From CAZLBC01 sp964557575 (GTDB taxonomy: Bacteria > Planctomycetota > Phycisphaerae > SM23-33): DNA of 64,000 nucleotides. Made by a program: the position numbers and the translations under genes. The stretch is taken from positions 1 to 64,000 of the forward strand of contig CAZLBC010000018.1 of the NCBI GenBank assembly GCA_964557575.1, given 5' to 3'. This document shows positions 45,271 through 54,517 of the stretch, in pieces. Position 1 is the first letter of the stretch. Every line of letters begins with the position of its first letter. The notes under the pieces were generated by a model. That model was not told the origin of the DNA. It was given only the letters and a program-made list of their open reading frames with translations, and did no database searches.

Positions 45271-46788
45271 ATGTCTGGCGCATTGAAAGTATCGCAGGAA
45301 TCACTCGCCGCACTGGTCGACGCGTCCGCCGCTATTAATGACTCCGGGACGATCGAAGAAACGCTGAAATCAATAGCCCGGGCCGCCGCGGCCGTGCTGA
45401 AGGCCGAGGCCTCCAGTGTCATTATGCTCGATGAACCCCGCGGAAAACTGGTGTTCAGGGCAGCCGTCGGAGACAAGTCGGACCATCTTGTCGGGATGGA
45501 ATTCAACTGCGAAGAGGGGATCGCCGCCAGGGTTCTCAAGTCGGGAGACGCGGTCATCGTCGGCAACGTCGATGCCGACCGGGCCCATAACAAGAACATC
45601 GACAACACCGTCGGCTTCAACACAAAGAGCATGATAGCCGCCCCGCTCATACATGCGGAAAAGAGACTCGGCGTCGTGGAAATACTCAATCCCGTCGACG
45701 GCAGGATTTTTTCAGAGGACGATCGCCAGCTCGCCCGGATATTCGCAAACCTCGCCGCAATTGCGGCGTCGAATTCGCATCGACTCGACCGGCTTCAAAA
45801 GGATCGGGACGGCCTCAGGATTTCACTGGAAACCGGGGATATGATCGGTGATTCGCCCCCGATGAAAAAGGTGCGGGACATGATCGACAGCGTGGCCGAC
45901 GCGGATGCAACGGTGCTGCTCCTCGGTGAAACAGGTACGGGCAAGGAAGTGGCGGCACGCAAAATTCACGCCGAATCCGGTCGCCGCGACCGGTCGTTCG
46001 TACCGGTAAACTGCGCGGCCCTTCCCCCCAACCTCCTGGAGAGCGAGTTGTTCGGGCACGAGGCGGGCGCTTTTACCGGGGCCGTTAAACAGCGAATGGG
46101 CAGATTCGAACTGGCCAACGGCGGGACGATATTCCTCGACGAAATAGGCGAACTCGGCCCGGATATTCAGGTCAAACTCCTCCGGGTCATACAGGAAAAA
46201 CAATTGGTGCGGGTCGGCGGATCGGCGCCGCTGGGCATCGACGTCCGCATAATCGCCGCTACCAACCGCGAACTGGAAACAATGGTCCACGAAAAGAAGT
46301 TTCGCGACGACTTGTATTATCGGCTGAACGTGTTTCCCATAGTACTGCCCCCCCTGAAAACGCGGTCCGAGGACATTCCCGCCCTCGTTGACTATTTCGT
46401 GGATCGCATTGCGGCGGACATGAAAATAGATCCGCCGGTAATTGACGAAGAGGCCCTTTCCTGCCTGAAAGCGTATTCCTTCCCCGGTAATATTCGTGAA
46501 CTGCAGAACATACTTGAACGAGCCTGCCTGCTCGGCCGGCGCGAAGCCGGTCCCGGCCCCTCGGCAATCAGGGCCGAGCACCTGCCTTCCGACATCCACG
46601 AGCAGTCTTCAGCCGGATCGAGCATCGCCGCCGGCCAATCCACCCTGGAAAAACAGGAGGCCGAAACCGTTCTCCAAGCACTTGAAAATAATGACTGGAA
46701 CCAGTCGAAGGCGGCCCGGGCCCTCGGGATATCGCGCGATAATATCAGGTATCGCATCAAAAAATACGGAATCAGGAAGCCCCGGTAG
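45271..46788 (+). CDS. Sigma-54-dependent activator with GAF sensor
   Basis: 505 aa in three parts. Residues 10-175 form a GAF domain (LKAEASSVIMLDEPRGKLVFRAAVGD, then GIAARVLKSGDAVIV and MIAAPLIH). Residues about 190-420 form an AAA+ domain with Walker A GETGTGKE, the sigma-54 contact loop ELFGHEAGAFTGA, Walker B GGTIFLDEIGEL and arginine-finger region FRDDLYYRLNVFPI. The C-terminal Fis-type HTH is WNQSKAARALGISRDNIRYRIKKYGI. It activates sigma-54 promoters in response to a small ligand or redox signal; the targets are unknown. Confidence 0.94.
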   Translation: MSGALKVSQESLAALVDASAAINDSGTIEETLKSIARAAAAVLKAEASSVIMLDEPRGKLVFRAAVGDKSDHLVGMEFNCEEGIAARVLKSGDAVIVGNVDADRAHNKNIDNTVGFNTKSMIAAPLIHAEKRLGVVEILNPVDGRIFSEDDRQLARIFANLAAIAASNSHRLDRLQKDRDGLRISLETGDMIGDSPPMKKVRDMIDSVADADATVLLLGETGTGKEVAARKIHAESGRRDRSFVPVNCAALPPNLLESELFGHEAGAFTGAVKQRMGRFELANGGTIFLDEIGELGPDIQVKLLRVIQEKQLVRVGGSAPLGIDVRIIAATNRELETMVHEKKFRDDLYYRLNVFPIVLPPLKTRSEDIPALVDYFVDRIAADMKIDPPVIDEEALSCLKAYSFPGNIRELQNILERACLLGRREAGPGPSAIRAEHLPSDIHEQSSAGSSIAAGQSTLEKQEAETVLQALENNDWNQSKAARALGISRDNIRYRIKKYGIRKPR

Positions 46789-46791
46789 CGA

Positions 46792-47382
46792 TCATTCCAT
46801 TACGCTGAACACCTTGAACACCACAAGGAGCACGAGGAGGCCGAAAAAACCGATGGTGACCAGAGAGAGAACGATACCGGCCGTCGCCATCCCCCCTCCC
46901 GTTCCCGTTTCCCGCGACCGTTTTTTACCGATAACGCTCAGGATGATCCCGATCAGCGCGCAGGGGACGCCGAGAAACCACAAGCACATGGCCGGCAGGC
47001 TTACGATGCCCATAACCATCCCCGCGACCGCCGGGCCGTTGGATTGAAAGAGACGGGAGCGTTGCACATATCCGCCGGTTCCCCGAACACTCCTGGCTCC
47101 CTCGGTGATCTCCTGAAAAAATACCGGCTTGCAGGCGGCACAGATCCACATTCCTTCGTAATTGATCATGTCTTCGGTGTCATAGACCCGGCGGCAACGA
47201 CAGCAAAAGGAACGGGCGATATCCTCGCCTTCCAGCATGTCGCTGCACAATCTCCACGCCGCCATGCCGTCGCGCCAGACAAGCGTATCGGCGGAAACGG
47301 TGCCGTCGGCAAGCAGTTTCCGGAACTCATCGCCGGAGACCGGTCCGCGCGGCTCCGCACCATATGCGTAATACCAGTTCAT
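46792..47382 (-). CDS. GYF_2-domain membrane protein with zinc ribbon and DUF4190-like region
   Basis: About 196 aa. ATG at 47382 or GTG at 47388. Residues 1-50 are a GYF_2 (DUF4339) domain: NWYYAYGAEPRGPVSGDEFRKLL and WRDGMAAW. Four Cys in CCRC...CAAC (about 62-85) suggest a zinc ribbon. The C-terminal 80 residues hold two helices separated by a short loop with GKKRSRETGTGGGMATAGIVLS, typical of DUF4190 tails. The N-terminus probably binds proline-rich peptides in the cytoplasm. Such proteins are common in PVC bacteria; their function is unknown. Confidence 0.8.
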   Translation of the reverse strand: MNWYYAYGAEPRGPVSGDEFRKLLADGTVSADTLVWRDGMAAWRLCSDMLEGEDIARSFCCRCRRVYDTEDMINYEGMWICAACKPVFFQEITEGARSVRGTGGYVQRSRLFQSNGPAVAGMVMGIVSLPAMCLWFLGVPCALIGIILSVIGKKRSRETGTGGGMATAGIVLSLVTIGFFGLLVLLVVFKVFSVME

Positions 47383-47549
47383 CTCCACTGCACATCCCCA
47401 TCACGAATACATACACAGGTAATCGGTTTCTCCGACGTTTACCGTTGCATTCCGGCCTGCATAACCGCACTATATATGAGAATGTGTTCCGAGAAAACCA
47501 TTATTGCCTTGTCCGGAACGAACGCGAAACTACTCCATCGGGAGACAGC

Positions 47550-48254
47550 ATGATGAACAAAACAACACGCGTGCCCGTAGTGCTCATCCTGGCCCTCTTC
47601 TGCCCCGCTCTCGGCGAAAAAGCGCAGCACCCCGACACCGGCGGCGAAGGATGGATCGACCTTTTCAACGGAAAGGACTTCACCGGATGGATGAGTGCCG
47701 GCGGCAAAAAATACGACGGCCTGAAGGCGACAAGGGAAGACTCCGGCTGGGTGGTCAAGGACGGGGCGATGGTCCTGGACAAAAAGGGCGGGAACATATG
47801 GACACAAAAAAGATTCGGGGATTTCATTCTCGACCTGGAATTCAAGACCACCGGTAACAGCGGCGTGCTCTTCAGGGCGGACAAACCCCGCAGTTTTGTC
47901 CAGCACGGCATGGAGATGCAGATAGAACGCCGCGGCAAGCCGGGTAACAAGCACAGTCTCGGGGCCATCTACGATTGTCTCGCACCGACGGCCGACGTCA
48001 GCGGGGACAAGGACTGGCACCGGGTCACGCTTACCTGCCGGGACAACCTTATTACCGTGGTAATCGACAAGAAAAAAATTGTCGAGATGGACGTGAACAA
48101 GTGGGATACGCCCCGGAAGAACCCGGACGGTTCGAAAAACAAGTTTAAAAAGGCCGTCAAGGACTTCAAGCGGGAAGGACACATCGGACTGCAGGATCAC
48201 AAGCACCGGGTCATGTACCGGCATATCAAGATAAAGCCGCTCGAGAAGAAATAA
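47550..48254 (+). CDS. DUF1080 (3-keto-disaccharide hydrolase family) exported protein
   Basis: About 234 aa. Tandem ATGs at 47550 and 47553 follow GGGAG; either may be used. The Sec leader is VPVVLILALFCPALGEKA. One DUF1080 domain covers nearly all the rest: WIDLFNGKDFTGWMS, FGDFILDLEFKTTGNSGVLFR, GMEMQIERRGKPG, KDWHRVTLTCRDN and GHIGLQDHKHRVMYRHIKIKPL. It presumably acts on or binds a keto-glycoside in the periplasm. It stands alone, convergent with a radical-SAM pseudogene. Confidence 0.86.
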   Translation: MMNKTTRVPVVLILALFCPALGEKAQHPDTGGEGWIDLFNGKDFTGWMSAGGKKYDGLKATREDSGWVVKDGAMVLDKKGGNIWTQKRFGDFILDLEFKTTGNSGVLFRADKPRSFVQHGMEMQIERRGKPGNKHSLGAIYDCLAPTADVSGDKDWHRVTLTCRDNLITVVIDKKKIVEMDVNKWDTPRKNPDGSKNKFKKAVKDFKREGHIGLQDHKHRVMYRHIKIKPLEKK

Positions 48255-48821
48255 AACGGCATCCGTCGATCCTGATGAGCCCCGCGTCCAGGACCGCGGC
48301 CCGCGCCTCGTCAAGCTCCTTCCGCGTCGGTCGCCGTCCCGCGAGAGCATGGTACCGGACGTCTCCGCACGGCCGGTATTGCGGCATGACATTGATACGG
48401 GTATCGGGCGACAACGCATCCGCCAGGAAAGCAGCGACTTCAGGCGTCCCGGAAACCCCTCCCGGCATAACGAGGTGCCGCACCAGGACACCCCCGGCGG
48501 CAATGCCGCGATCGTCGATTGCCAGGTCGCCCGCCTGCCGGTGCATTTCAACCAGCGCCGCCGTCGCCCGACGGCGATAATCCGCCGCCTTACAGAATGC
48601 ACGCCCCCACCGCTCGTCCCGGAACTTGAACTCGCGCCCCGGTCCTTTTCGCCCGCCCGGCAGAACCCGGCCGGTCCTGTAATGCGGTCCGCCCCGCAGC
48701 GCCGCGGACAGAGCTCGCATTTCGCCAGCAGGGCAAAAGCCCTCTCCGCCCTCTTCTTCAGCTCACCGGATGTGTGCAGGGCCAGATAGCCCGGGTTACC
48801 GCAGACATGACCGCACCGCCC
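48226..48821 (-). pseudogene. PflX-like radical SAM protein remnant with core deletion
   Basis: Two frames carry the two ends of the same family. From just after the trxB stop down to about 48650 one frame reads GYLALHTSGELKKRAERAF, CELCPRRCGADR and GPAGFCRAGE, the N-terminal Cys-rich part. From about 48630 a shifted frame reads FKFRDERWGRAFCKAADY, ATAALVEMHRQAGDL, LVRHLVMPGG and INVMPQYRPCGD, the C-terminal part. The middle, including the CxxxCxxC iron-sulfur motif (about 150 residues), is missing, and no start codon remains. The gene is dead. Confidence 0.82.
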
Positions 48822-49751
48822 CTACGCCGTGTCGTTCGCCAATGCCTCCAGGTAGTGCTGGGCATCCATGGCTGCCATGCACCCGTGCCCGGCAGCGACA
48901 ACGGCCTGCTTGTAGACCGGATCGCGCACATCGCCGCACACAAACAGGCCCGCCGTGTCGGTACGGGTGGATCCCGGCTCGACGACAACAAAACCGTTTT
49001 CGTCCGTTTCGACAAGCCCTTCGATGGCCTTCGTGGACGGATCGTGTCCGATCGCCACGAAAACACCCTTGCACGCAATGTCGCCCGTGTCGCCGGTTTC
49101 CCGGTTCTTCACGCGGACACCGGTCACCGCATCATCACCCAGGATTTCTTCCACGACGTACGGAATCATCCACTCTATCTTGGAGTGGGCTTTGGCCTTT
49201 TCCACCTGCACCTGCGCGGCCCTGAGGTAATCGCGACGGTGCACGATGGTAACCTTTTCGGCGAAACGGGTCAAAAACAGGGCATCGTCGATCGCGGTAT
49301 TTCCGCCGCCAACCACCACGACGGGCATTTCCTTGAAAAAGAACCCGTCACAGGTGGCACAACCGGAAACGCCCTTCCCGTAAAAACGGTCCTCGCCGGG
49401 CACACCGAGCCGCCGTGCAACCGCACCGGTCGCCACGATCAGTGACCGGGTTTCGATCCGTTCGTCGCCGGATTGCACTTCGAAGTAATCCTCTTTCCTC
49501 TCAACGGATTCCGCCTCCCCGCTTTGAAACCTCGCGCCGAAACGTTCCGCCTGGCGACGAAACTGCTGCATCAGTTCCGTGCCGGTAATCCCCTCGGGAA
49601 ATCCCGGGTAATTCTCCACCTCGTTGGAAACCACAATCTGTCCCCCCGGTTCGACGCCCTCGATCACCAGCGGCTCCAGGCAAGCCCGCGCCGCGTATAT
49701 GGCGGCCGTCAATCCCGCGCAACCGGAACCCATTATCACAACCTGTTCCAT
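48822..49751 (-). CDS. trxB: Thioredoxin reductase
   Basis: About 309 aa, start at 49751 with GGAGA upstream. FAD site VVIMGSGCAGLTAAIYAARA, GGQIVVSNEVENYPGFPEGITG, redox-active pair CATCDG (near residue 137), NADPH site VVVVGGGNTAIDDALFL, and the C-terminal FAD motif GLFVCGDVRDPVYKQAVVAAGHGCMAA. All motifs and the length are canonical. It reduces thioredoxin with NADPH in the cytoplasm. The second residue pattern GSGCAG (normally GSGPAG) is a small deviation. Confidence 0.95.
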   Translation of the reverse strand: MEQVVIMGSGCAGLTAAIYAARACLEPLVIEGVEPGGQIVVSNEVENYPGFPEGITGTELMQQFRRQAERFGARFQSGEAESVERKEDYFEVQSGDERIETRSLIVATGAVARRLGVPGEDRFYGKGVSGCATCDGFFFKEMPVVVVGGGNTAIDDALFLTRFAEKVTIVHRRDYLRAAQVQVEKAKAHSKIEWMIPYVVEEILGDDAVTGVRVKNRETGDTGDIACKGVFVAIGHDPSTKAIEGLVETDENGFVVVEPGSTRTDTAGLFVCGDVRDPVYKQAVVAAGHGCMAAMDAQHYLEALANDTA

Positions 49752-49897
49752 GTTTACCGTCTCCTCTCCGTACCGGCCCGCGCCGACACACGATGACAAA
49801 CGATCAAAACACCGCCGAATCCAATACCGACGGGAGGGCATTTTACCGTTCCGCGCGTCTGCGAACAACGGAATATCGCCGGGGCAGCGGCGGCAGG

Positions 49898-52183
49898 TCA
49901 GTCGTTCGGTATCAGTCCCACGTCTATCCCCTGTCCGTTTCGGTCTTGGCGGCAATGAACGGCGATCACGTTCCTGCCTTGACGGAGAGCATCCGACCCG
50001 GCGCCGTCGACCGGGAAATCCATGTAATCGGTCGTGTATCCCTTGAACTCCCGGACCAGCGCGCCGTTTATGTAAACCGCCGCATCATCATCGTGAAATA
50101 TACGCAGGCTGAACGAAGCGGGCACCGCGTGGACCATGAAGACGGTCCGCAGGTAAATGTCGGTATCGCTCCAGCGGGTTGCCGGCCGTATACCCGACGT
50201 TTTCTCGGTGCCGAACGGGCCGGTTCCCTGTTTCCACAGCGAGTCGTCGAAGTTGCGCGATTTCCAACCTCCGGCGGGGGCCTCGGTGACATACCGCCAC
50301 CGCTGCGGTCGGGTCTCAGAACACGCCAGCAGCGGCTCGTCATCGCGTCTCGCGGGTGTACTGCCGTCATACAGGCAGATCCCGCCGAATGTCGCGTCCG
50401 CCTTCGCCCCCCCCCGCTTGCGGTCGTCGTCGGCCTCGAGCAAGAGGTGTACCATCTTTCCACGGTAGTAGGTACCGACAGGTATACTGAAATGTTGTTC
50501 CCCGCTGCCCGCCTCGTAGTTCGCATAGTCGCCGATCTGGTCGTTGGGAAGCTTCTGGGGACCGGCGAGTTTGAACATCCGCCGCGAGTTGCGGTGGTCC
50601 CCGTCTTCATCGAACCCGATGCCGATGATCTCCCCGGCATTCTGCGCGTCGAGGGTAAATTCCAGGACCGTATTGTTTTTGATGCTGCAGTCGATCGGAA
50701 ATCGCTTCCACGTGTTCCCCTTCATGCGCACGGCCGTGCCGCCGTCGAGAAACGTGACCGTCCCCTGCCTGTCCTGTTCCGTGTACGACCGCATCTTCAG
50801 TTTTTCCGCCTTCCCGTTTATGCACATTACGAGGAAGTCCTCGGACACCGCGGCCGGCGCGTCTTCGTTGAGGGAAAAGGCGTCGGCCGACAGCTCGTAA
50901 TTCTTCACGGTGGTGCCGGCCGTTGTATCACCGCCGCCCGCCATATCCGTTCCGCTGCGGGCCGCGGCGGCATGACCGTCCCCGGCGGCCGGCGCGCCGC
51001 GGGGTCCCGGCGTATCGCCGGCACCGCCGGTGCCGCCGTTTCCACCCGATCCCGTCAATACAAACAGGAGACATCCCAGCGCGGCAACGGCCACCAGTCC
51101 GGCGGCTATGGCGATGATTTTCGGATTCACCTTTTTCGCCGGGGGCTCGTCGCGCCCCCCGCCGGATTCCGGCGCGACATCACTGTCGGTTTTGTTGAGC
51201 CTCCGCGGCGCGCGTGTCCTGTCGCCCGTTTTCCTCCCGGCGACGACCGAACTGATATGGGCTATTTCGGAACCCTCGTATGCCGCGGCTTCTTTTCCCA
51301 ATAAACGGAGTTTTTCCGCCAGTTCCGCGCAGTCGCGAATCCGGTCTTGCGGCTCCTTCGCGAGGCAGCGGCCGATCAGGCGAGCCAGCCCGGCCGGAAC
51401 ATCAGGGCGGACAGCGGCTATGTCGGGCGTCGGTTCCTTCAGGTGTTTGGCGAATAATTCCCTGCCGGTTTTCGCAAAAAACGGGGGCCTGCCGGCTATC
51501 ATCAGCCACAATACCACTCCCAGCGCATAGATGTCGGATTCCGGACGCGGCTTCCGGCCGCGTATCATTTCCGGGGCGGTAAAAAAAGCCGAGGACCCCT
51601 CGCGCGATTCCACGACCGCGCCGTTCTCCTGCACCTTCACGAGGGAGGCCCCGAAATCGCGCACCTTGCACTGGCCCTCCTCCGTCAGGAGAATAGCGGC
51701 CGGCTGGAGGTCCCCGTGCACCATACCGTTTTCGTGTGCGCAGGCGAGTCCCTCGGCGGTTTGCGCGGCAATGCTGAAAATCTCCCGGTAAGAGAGTTTC
51801 CCGTCTCTCTTCAGCACATCGAGCAGGGACCGGCCGGCGACATGCTCCATCGCGACCCCCACGACCCCGCTGTAGTGCACCACGTCGAACACGCCGAGGA
51901 CGTTGGGATGCTGAAGGCGGGCGGAGGCCTGCGCTTCACGGAGGAACTGCCTGAGACGATCGGTGACATTCGCATCACCGACCGCCCCGGTAATCACCTT
52001 CAATTCGACATCCCGCTGGAGAATAGCATCACGCGCGAGGAACACCCGCCCCGCGCGATCCTCGCCGATCACACGCCGCAACTCGTACCTGCCGAGTTTT
52101 TGTCCTCGCCAGGATTCGGCGGACCGGAGCTGCGCGACGAGTGATTCGTTTTCCCCGCCATCTCTTTCCTGTTTACCGCTCAT
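49898..52183 (-). CDS. Ser/Thr-kinase-like receptor with degenerate catalytic loop
   Basis: About 761 aa, ATG at 52183 with AAGGA 10 nt upstream. Residues 32-290 have the bacterial Hanks-kinase fold: K62 in RDVELKVI, DFG at 176-178, APE at 203-205. But the glycine loop is IGEDRAGRV and the catalytic loop is HGDLQPAAI (156-164), in which the Lys of HRDxKPxN is Gln and the Mg-binding Asn is Ala. One membrane helix (about 355-377) leads to a Gly/Ala-rich linker and about 350 extracytoplasmic residues. The end (NFDDSLWKQGTGPFG ... RTVFMVHA ... AVYINGALV) resembles a galactose-binding beta-sandwich. Probably a pseudokinase receptor. Confidence 0.85.
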   Translation of the reverse strand: MSGKQERDGGENESLVAQLRSAESWRGQKLGRYELRRVIGEDRAGRVFLARDAILQRDVELKVITGAVGDANVTDRLRQFLREAQASARLQHPNVLGVFDVVHYSGVVGVAMEHVAGRSLLDVLKRDGKLSYREIFSIAAQTAEGLACAHENGMVHGDLQPAAILLTEEGQCKVRDFGASLVKVQENGAVVESREGSSAFFTAPEMIRGRKPRPESDIYALGVVLWLMIAGRPPFFAKTGRELFAKHLKEPTPDIAAVRPDVPAGLARLIGRCLAKEPQDRIRDCAELAEKLRLLGKEAAAYEGSEIAHISSVVAGRKTGDRTRAPRRLNKTDSDVAPESGGGRDEPPAKKVNPKIIAIAAGLVAVAALGCLLFVLTGSGGNGGTGGAGDTPGPRGAPAAGDGHAAAARSGTDMAGGGDTTAGTTVKNYELSADAFSLNEDAPAAVSEDFLVMCINGKAEKLKMRSYTEQDRQGTVTFLDGGTAVRMKGNTWKRFPIDCSIKNNTVLEFTLDAQNAGEIIGIGFDEDGDHRNSRRMFKLAGPQKLPNDQIGDYANYEAGSGEQHFSIPVGTYYRGKMVHLLLEADDDRKRGGAKADATFGGICLYDGSTPARRDDEPLLACSETRPQRWRYVTEAPAGGWKSRNFDDSLWKQGTGPFGTEKTSGIRPATRWSDTDIYLRTVFMVHAVPASFSLRIFHDDDAAVYINGALVREFKGYTTDYMDFPVDGAGSDALRQGRNVIAVHCRQDRNGQGIDVGLIPND

Positions 52184-52273
52184 GGTATAGAGGTCCTTGG
52201 CAATACTTTCTTCAATTATACACATCGGGTAACAGATGACAGCAGAGTTTAGCAGCGAACCCCCGCGGCAGTG

Positions 52274-52753
52274 TCACGAACTGCGGTACAGGTTCGGCTG
52301 ATCATCCTCGTGGTGTTCCCCGTTTTTCGGGCTGTATCGCACGACGGTCAACCAGAACCGTTCTATGGCTCCCATGACCGTATCGAGTCCGTCGAGGTCC
52401 ACCGGCTTGACGATGTACGCGTTTGCATTGAGTTCGTAGGCCCGCTCGACGTCCCGGTCCGTGTCGGAAGATGTCAGAACAATAACGGGAATGTGCCCGA
52501 GTTCCGGGTCTCCCCTGATTTCCTCCAGCAGTTCCAGGCCGTCCTTGCGGGGCAGTTTCAAATCCATGAGTATGAGATCGGGCCCGGCCGCGTCGGCGTA
52601 CCGGCCTTCGCGGTGCAAATACTCGGCAGCCGCGACGCCGTCTGCGGCCGCGTGTATATACCCGACCTGTTCATTATCCGACAGCGCATCAAGGATGAGT
52701 TCCCGGTCGCCGGGGTTGTCTTCCACCAGCAGTATGTCAATCCGTTCCGGCAT
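52274..52753 (-). CDS. Rcp1-type single-domain response regulator
   Basis: 159 aa: one receiver domain (ILLVEDNPGDRELILDAL with the acidic pair, phosphoacceptor Asp in DLILMDLKLPRKDG, Thr/Ser in IVLTSS, Lys in AYIVKPVDLDGL) and no output domain. The EDNPGD opening is typical of Rcp1-like regulators that pair with phytochrome-type kinases. It overlaps the upstream histidine kinase by 17 nt and is surely its partner. Confidence 0.92.
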   Translation of the reverse strand: MPERIDILLVEDNPGDRELILDALSDNEQVGYIHAAADGVAAAEYLHREGRYADAAGPDLILMDLKLPRKDGLELLEEIRGDPELGHIPVIVLTSSDTDRDVERAYELNANAYIVKPVDLDGLDTVMGAIERFWLTVVRYSPKNGEHHEDDQPNLYRSS

Positions 52754-54296
52754 CTGTCTTCTCTCCGGCCTGCTCTGCCGGGATGGCGAAGAAAAATGTT
52801 GATCCCGTATCAGGTACTGATTCTATCCATATTCTGCCGTTGTGTCTCTCCACGATCTTCCGGGTAATCGCCAGGCCGATCCCGGTTCCCGGATACTCGT
52901 CCTGCACATGGAGACGGTGAAAAATCTGGAAAATTTTCTCGTAGTACCGCGGATCGATCCCGATACCGTTGTCGGCGACGGAAAAGATCCACTCCGTGCC
53001 CTCGCGGCGGGCGGCAATTTCCACGCGGGGCGCGGAATTCGTGTTGAACTTGACGGCATTGCTCACCAGGTTGCGAAATACCATGGCCAGTTGTGCCCGG
53101 TCGGCAGGAACCGTCGGGAGTTCGCCACGGTTAACCGTCACCCCCTCTTCCTCAATAACCATGCCGAGGTCCCGGATAACCTCATCAACGACGGCGTCGC
53201 AATCCGTCTGCTCGAAGGGCTTGCCCCGCGTGGTCACCCGGGAGTAGGCCAGCAGGTTATTGATCATCACCTGCATCCGCTTCGCACCGTCCACCGCGAA
53301 ATATATATACCTGTCGGCCTTTTCGTCGAGTGTGCCCTTGTACCGCCGGGAAAGGAGTTCCACGTAACTTCCCACCATCCTGAGCGGTTCCCGCAGGTCG
53401 TGAGAAATGATCGAGGCGAACTGTTCCAGCTCCCGGTTCGAGCGGGCCAGTTCCCGCATCGTTCGCAAATTGCGATCTTCGGCCTTTCTTCGCTCAATGT
53501 CGACCTCAATATTATGGAGGGCGAGGGCCAGGTCCGTGGCAAGTTCAGTCAGCAGCTCCCGTTCTTCCGCGTCATTGGTAAAACGGGCGGGAAGCGAAAC
53601 CACGATGATCCCGTACAATCTGTCCCCGGTCCCGACCGGCTCGGCGAGACAACTGGTGCCTTCGTCGTTCTCGACCAGGACACATGCCGGGCAATCACGT
53701 GCCGGACGTTCAGCCGTAAAATTGTCGCCCGTTTCCAGCACCCGGGCAACGCACCGTACGCCTCCCGATCGAAGATGTTCCTCGAGAAGCTGTTTCCGTA
53801 TTTCGTCAGGGGCGGACCGGTAAGCGGCGGTGACGCGCTGTCCTTCATCAATCAGGACAATAAAGGCGCGCGTGTATTGCCTGGACTGCACCAGCCGGTT
53901 ACAGGTGCCCTGCAACAGTTTTTCGCGGTCTTTTTCAAGCGTTGCCAGCCGAATACCGTCCCGCACGGCGCCGAGGATCGTCTTGACGCGGCCGAATCGC
54001 TCGGCCGCCATCGCAAAGGCGTCAAGCCGATCGCGGTAGAGGGCATCGAAGGCCGAGAATACCCTCGCCAGCGGAACACGGGCAACGGCCGCGACCTCCC
54101 CGATCGCCGCGTCGGGCAATTGCCCGGCCAGGTCAAACAACGCCTCCTCGTGTACAGCGACGATATGCTCGGGAAACGACTGTGTCCCCAGCATCTCCAC
54201 GCCCAGCTCGGTCGCCGCGTCCAGCAGGTTTTCCTCCCGGTTGACATAGTATCTCTTCAACAGGTCGAAGTATCGTTCCCTGAAACTGCCGGACAT
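52737..54296 (-). CDS. Soluble histidine kinase with RsbU_N-like and GAF-like sensor
   Basis: About 519 aa. The start at 54296 follows AAAGGA by 8 nt. Residues 1-100 resemble the RsbU N-terminal helical domain (RYFDLLKRYYVNREENLLDAATELGVEML, spread over two helices, then IVAVHEEAL). A GAF-like domain follows (YTRAFIVLIDEGQRVTAAY, GDRLYGIIVVSL). The kinase core has the H-box SIISHDLREPLRMVGSYVELL, N-box FRNLVSNAVKF, G1 VADNGIGID, and GTGIGLAITRKIVERHNGRIWIES. There is no membrane helix, so it senses a cytoplasmic signal. It overlaps its response regulator gene. Confidence 0.9.
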   Translation of the reverse strand: MSGSFRERYFDLLKRYYVNREENLLDAATELGVEMLGTQSFPEHIVAVHEEALFDLAGQLPDAAIGEVAAVARVPLARVFSAFDALYRDRLDAFAMAAERFGRVKTILGAVRDGIRLATLEKDREKLLQGTCNRLVQSRQYTRAFIVLIDEGQRVTAAYRSAPDEIRKQLLEEHLRSGGVRCVARVLETGDNFTAERPARDCPACVLVENDEGTSCLAEPVGTGDRLYGIIVVSLPARFTNDAEERELLTELATDLALALHNIEVDIERRKAEDRNLRTMRELARSNRELEQFASIISHDLREPLRMVGSYVELLSRRYKGTLDEKADRYIYFAVDGAKRMQVMINNLLAYSRVTTRGKPFEQTDCDAVVDEVIRDLGMVIEEEGVTVNRGELPTVPADRAQLAMVFRNLVSNAVKFNTNSAPRVEIAARREGTEWIFSVADNGIGIDPRYYEKIFQIFHRLHVQDEYPGTGIGLAITRKIVERHNGRIWIESVPDTGSTFFFAIPAEQAGEKTDAGTD

Positions 54297-54517
54297 CCGG
54301 ACCATCCTTTCAACGCTCATGTCCGGCCGGGAGCGGCAGGATTCATTCCGCCGTGCTCCGCGGGCCGGTTGTATTCTCCCAGGCTGGAAAGGGTGCAGTT
54401 GAATTATATGACGTAATGTTGACAAATAAGCCTGCATTATATAGATTTCGTTTAGATCGGAAAATACTCCATTCTCAGCGGAGTCGGCGATTCGTATCGT
54501 TTCAAAGGAGGTTTTCA

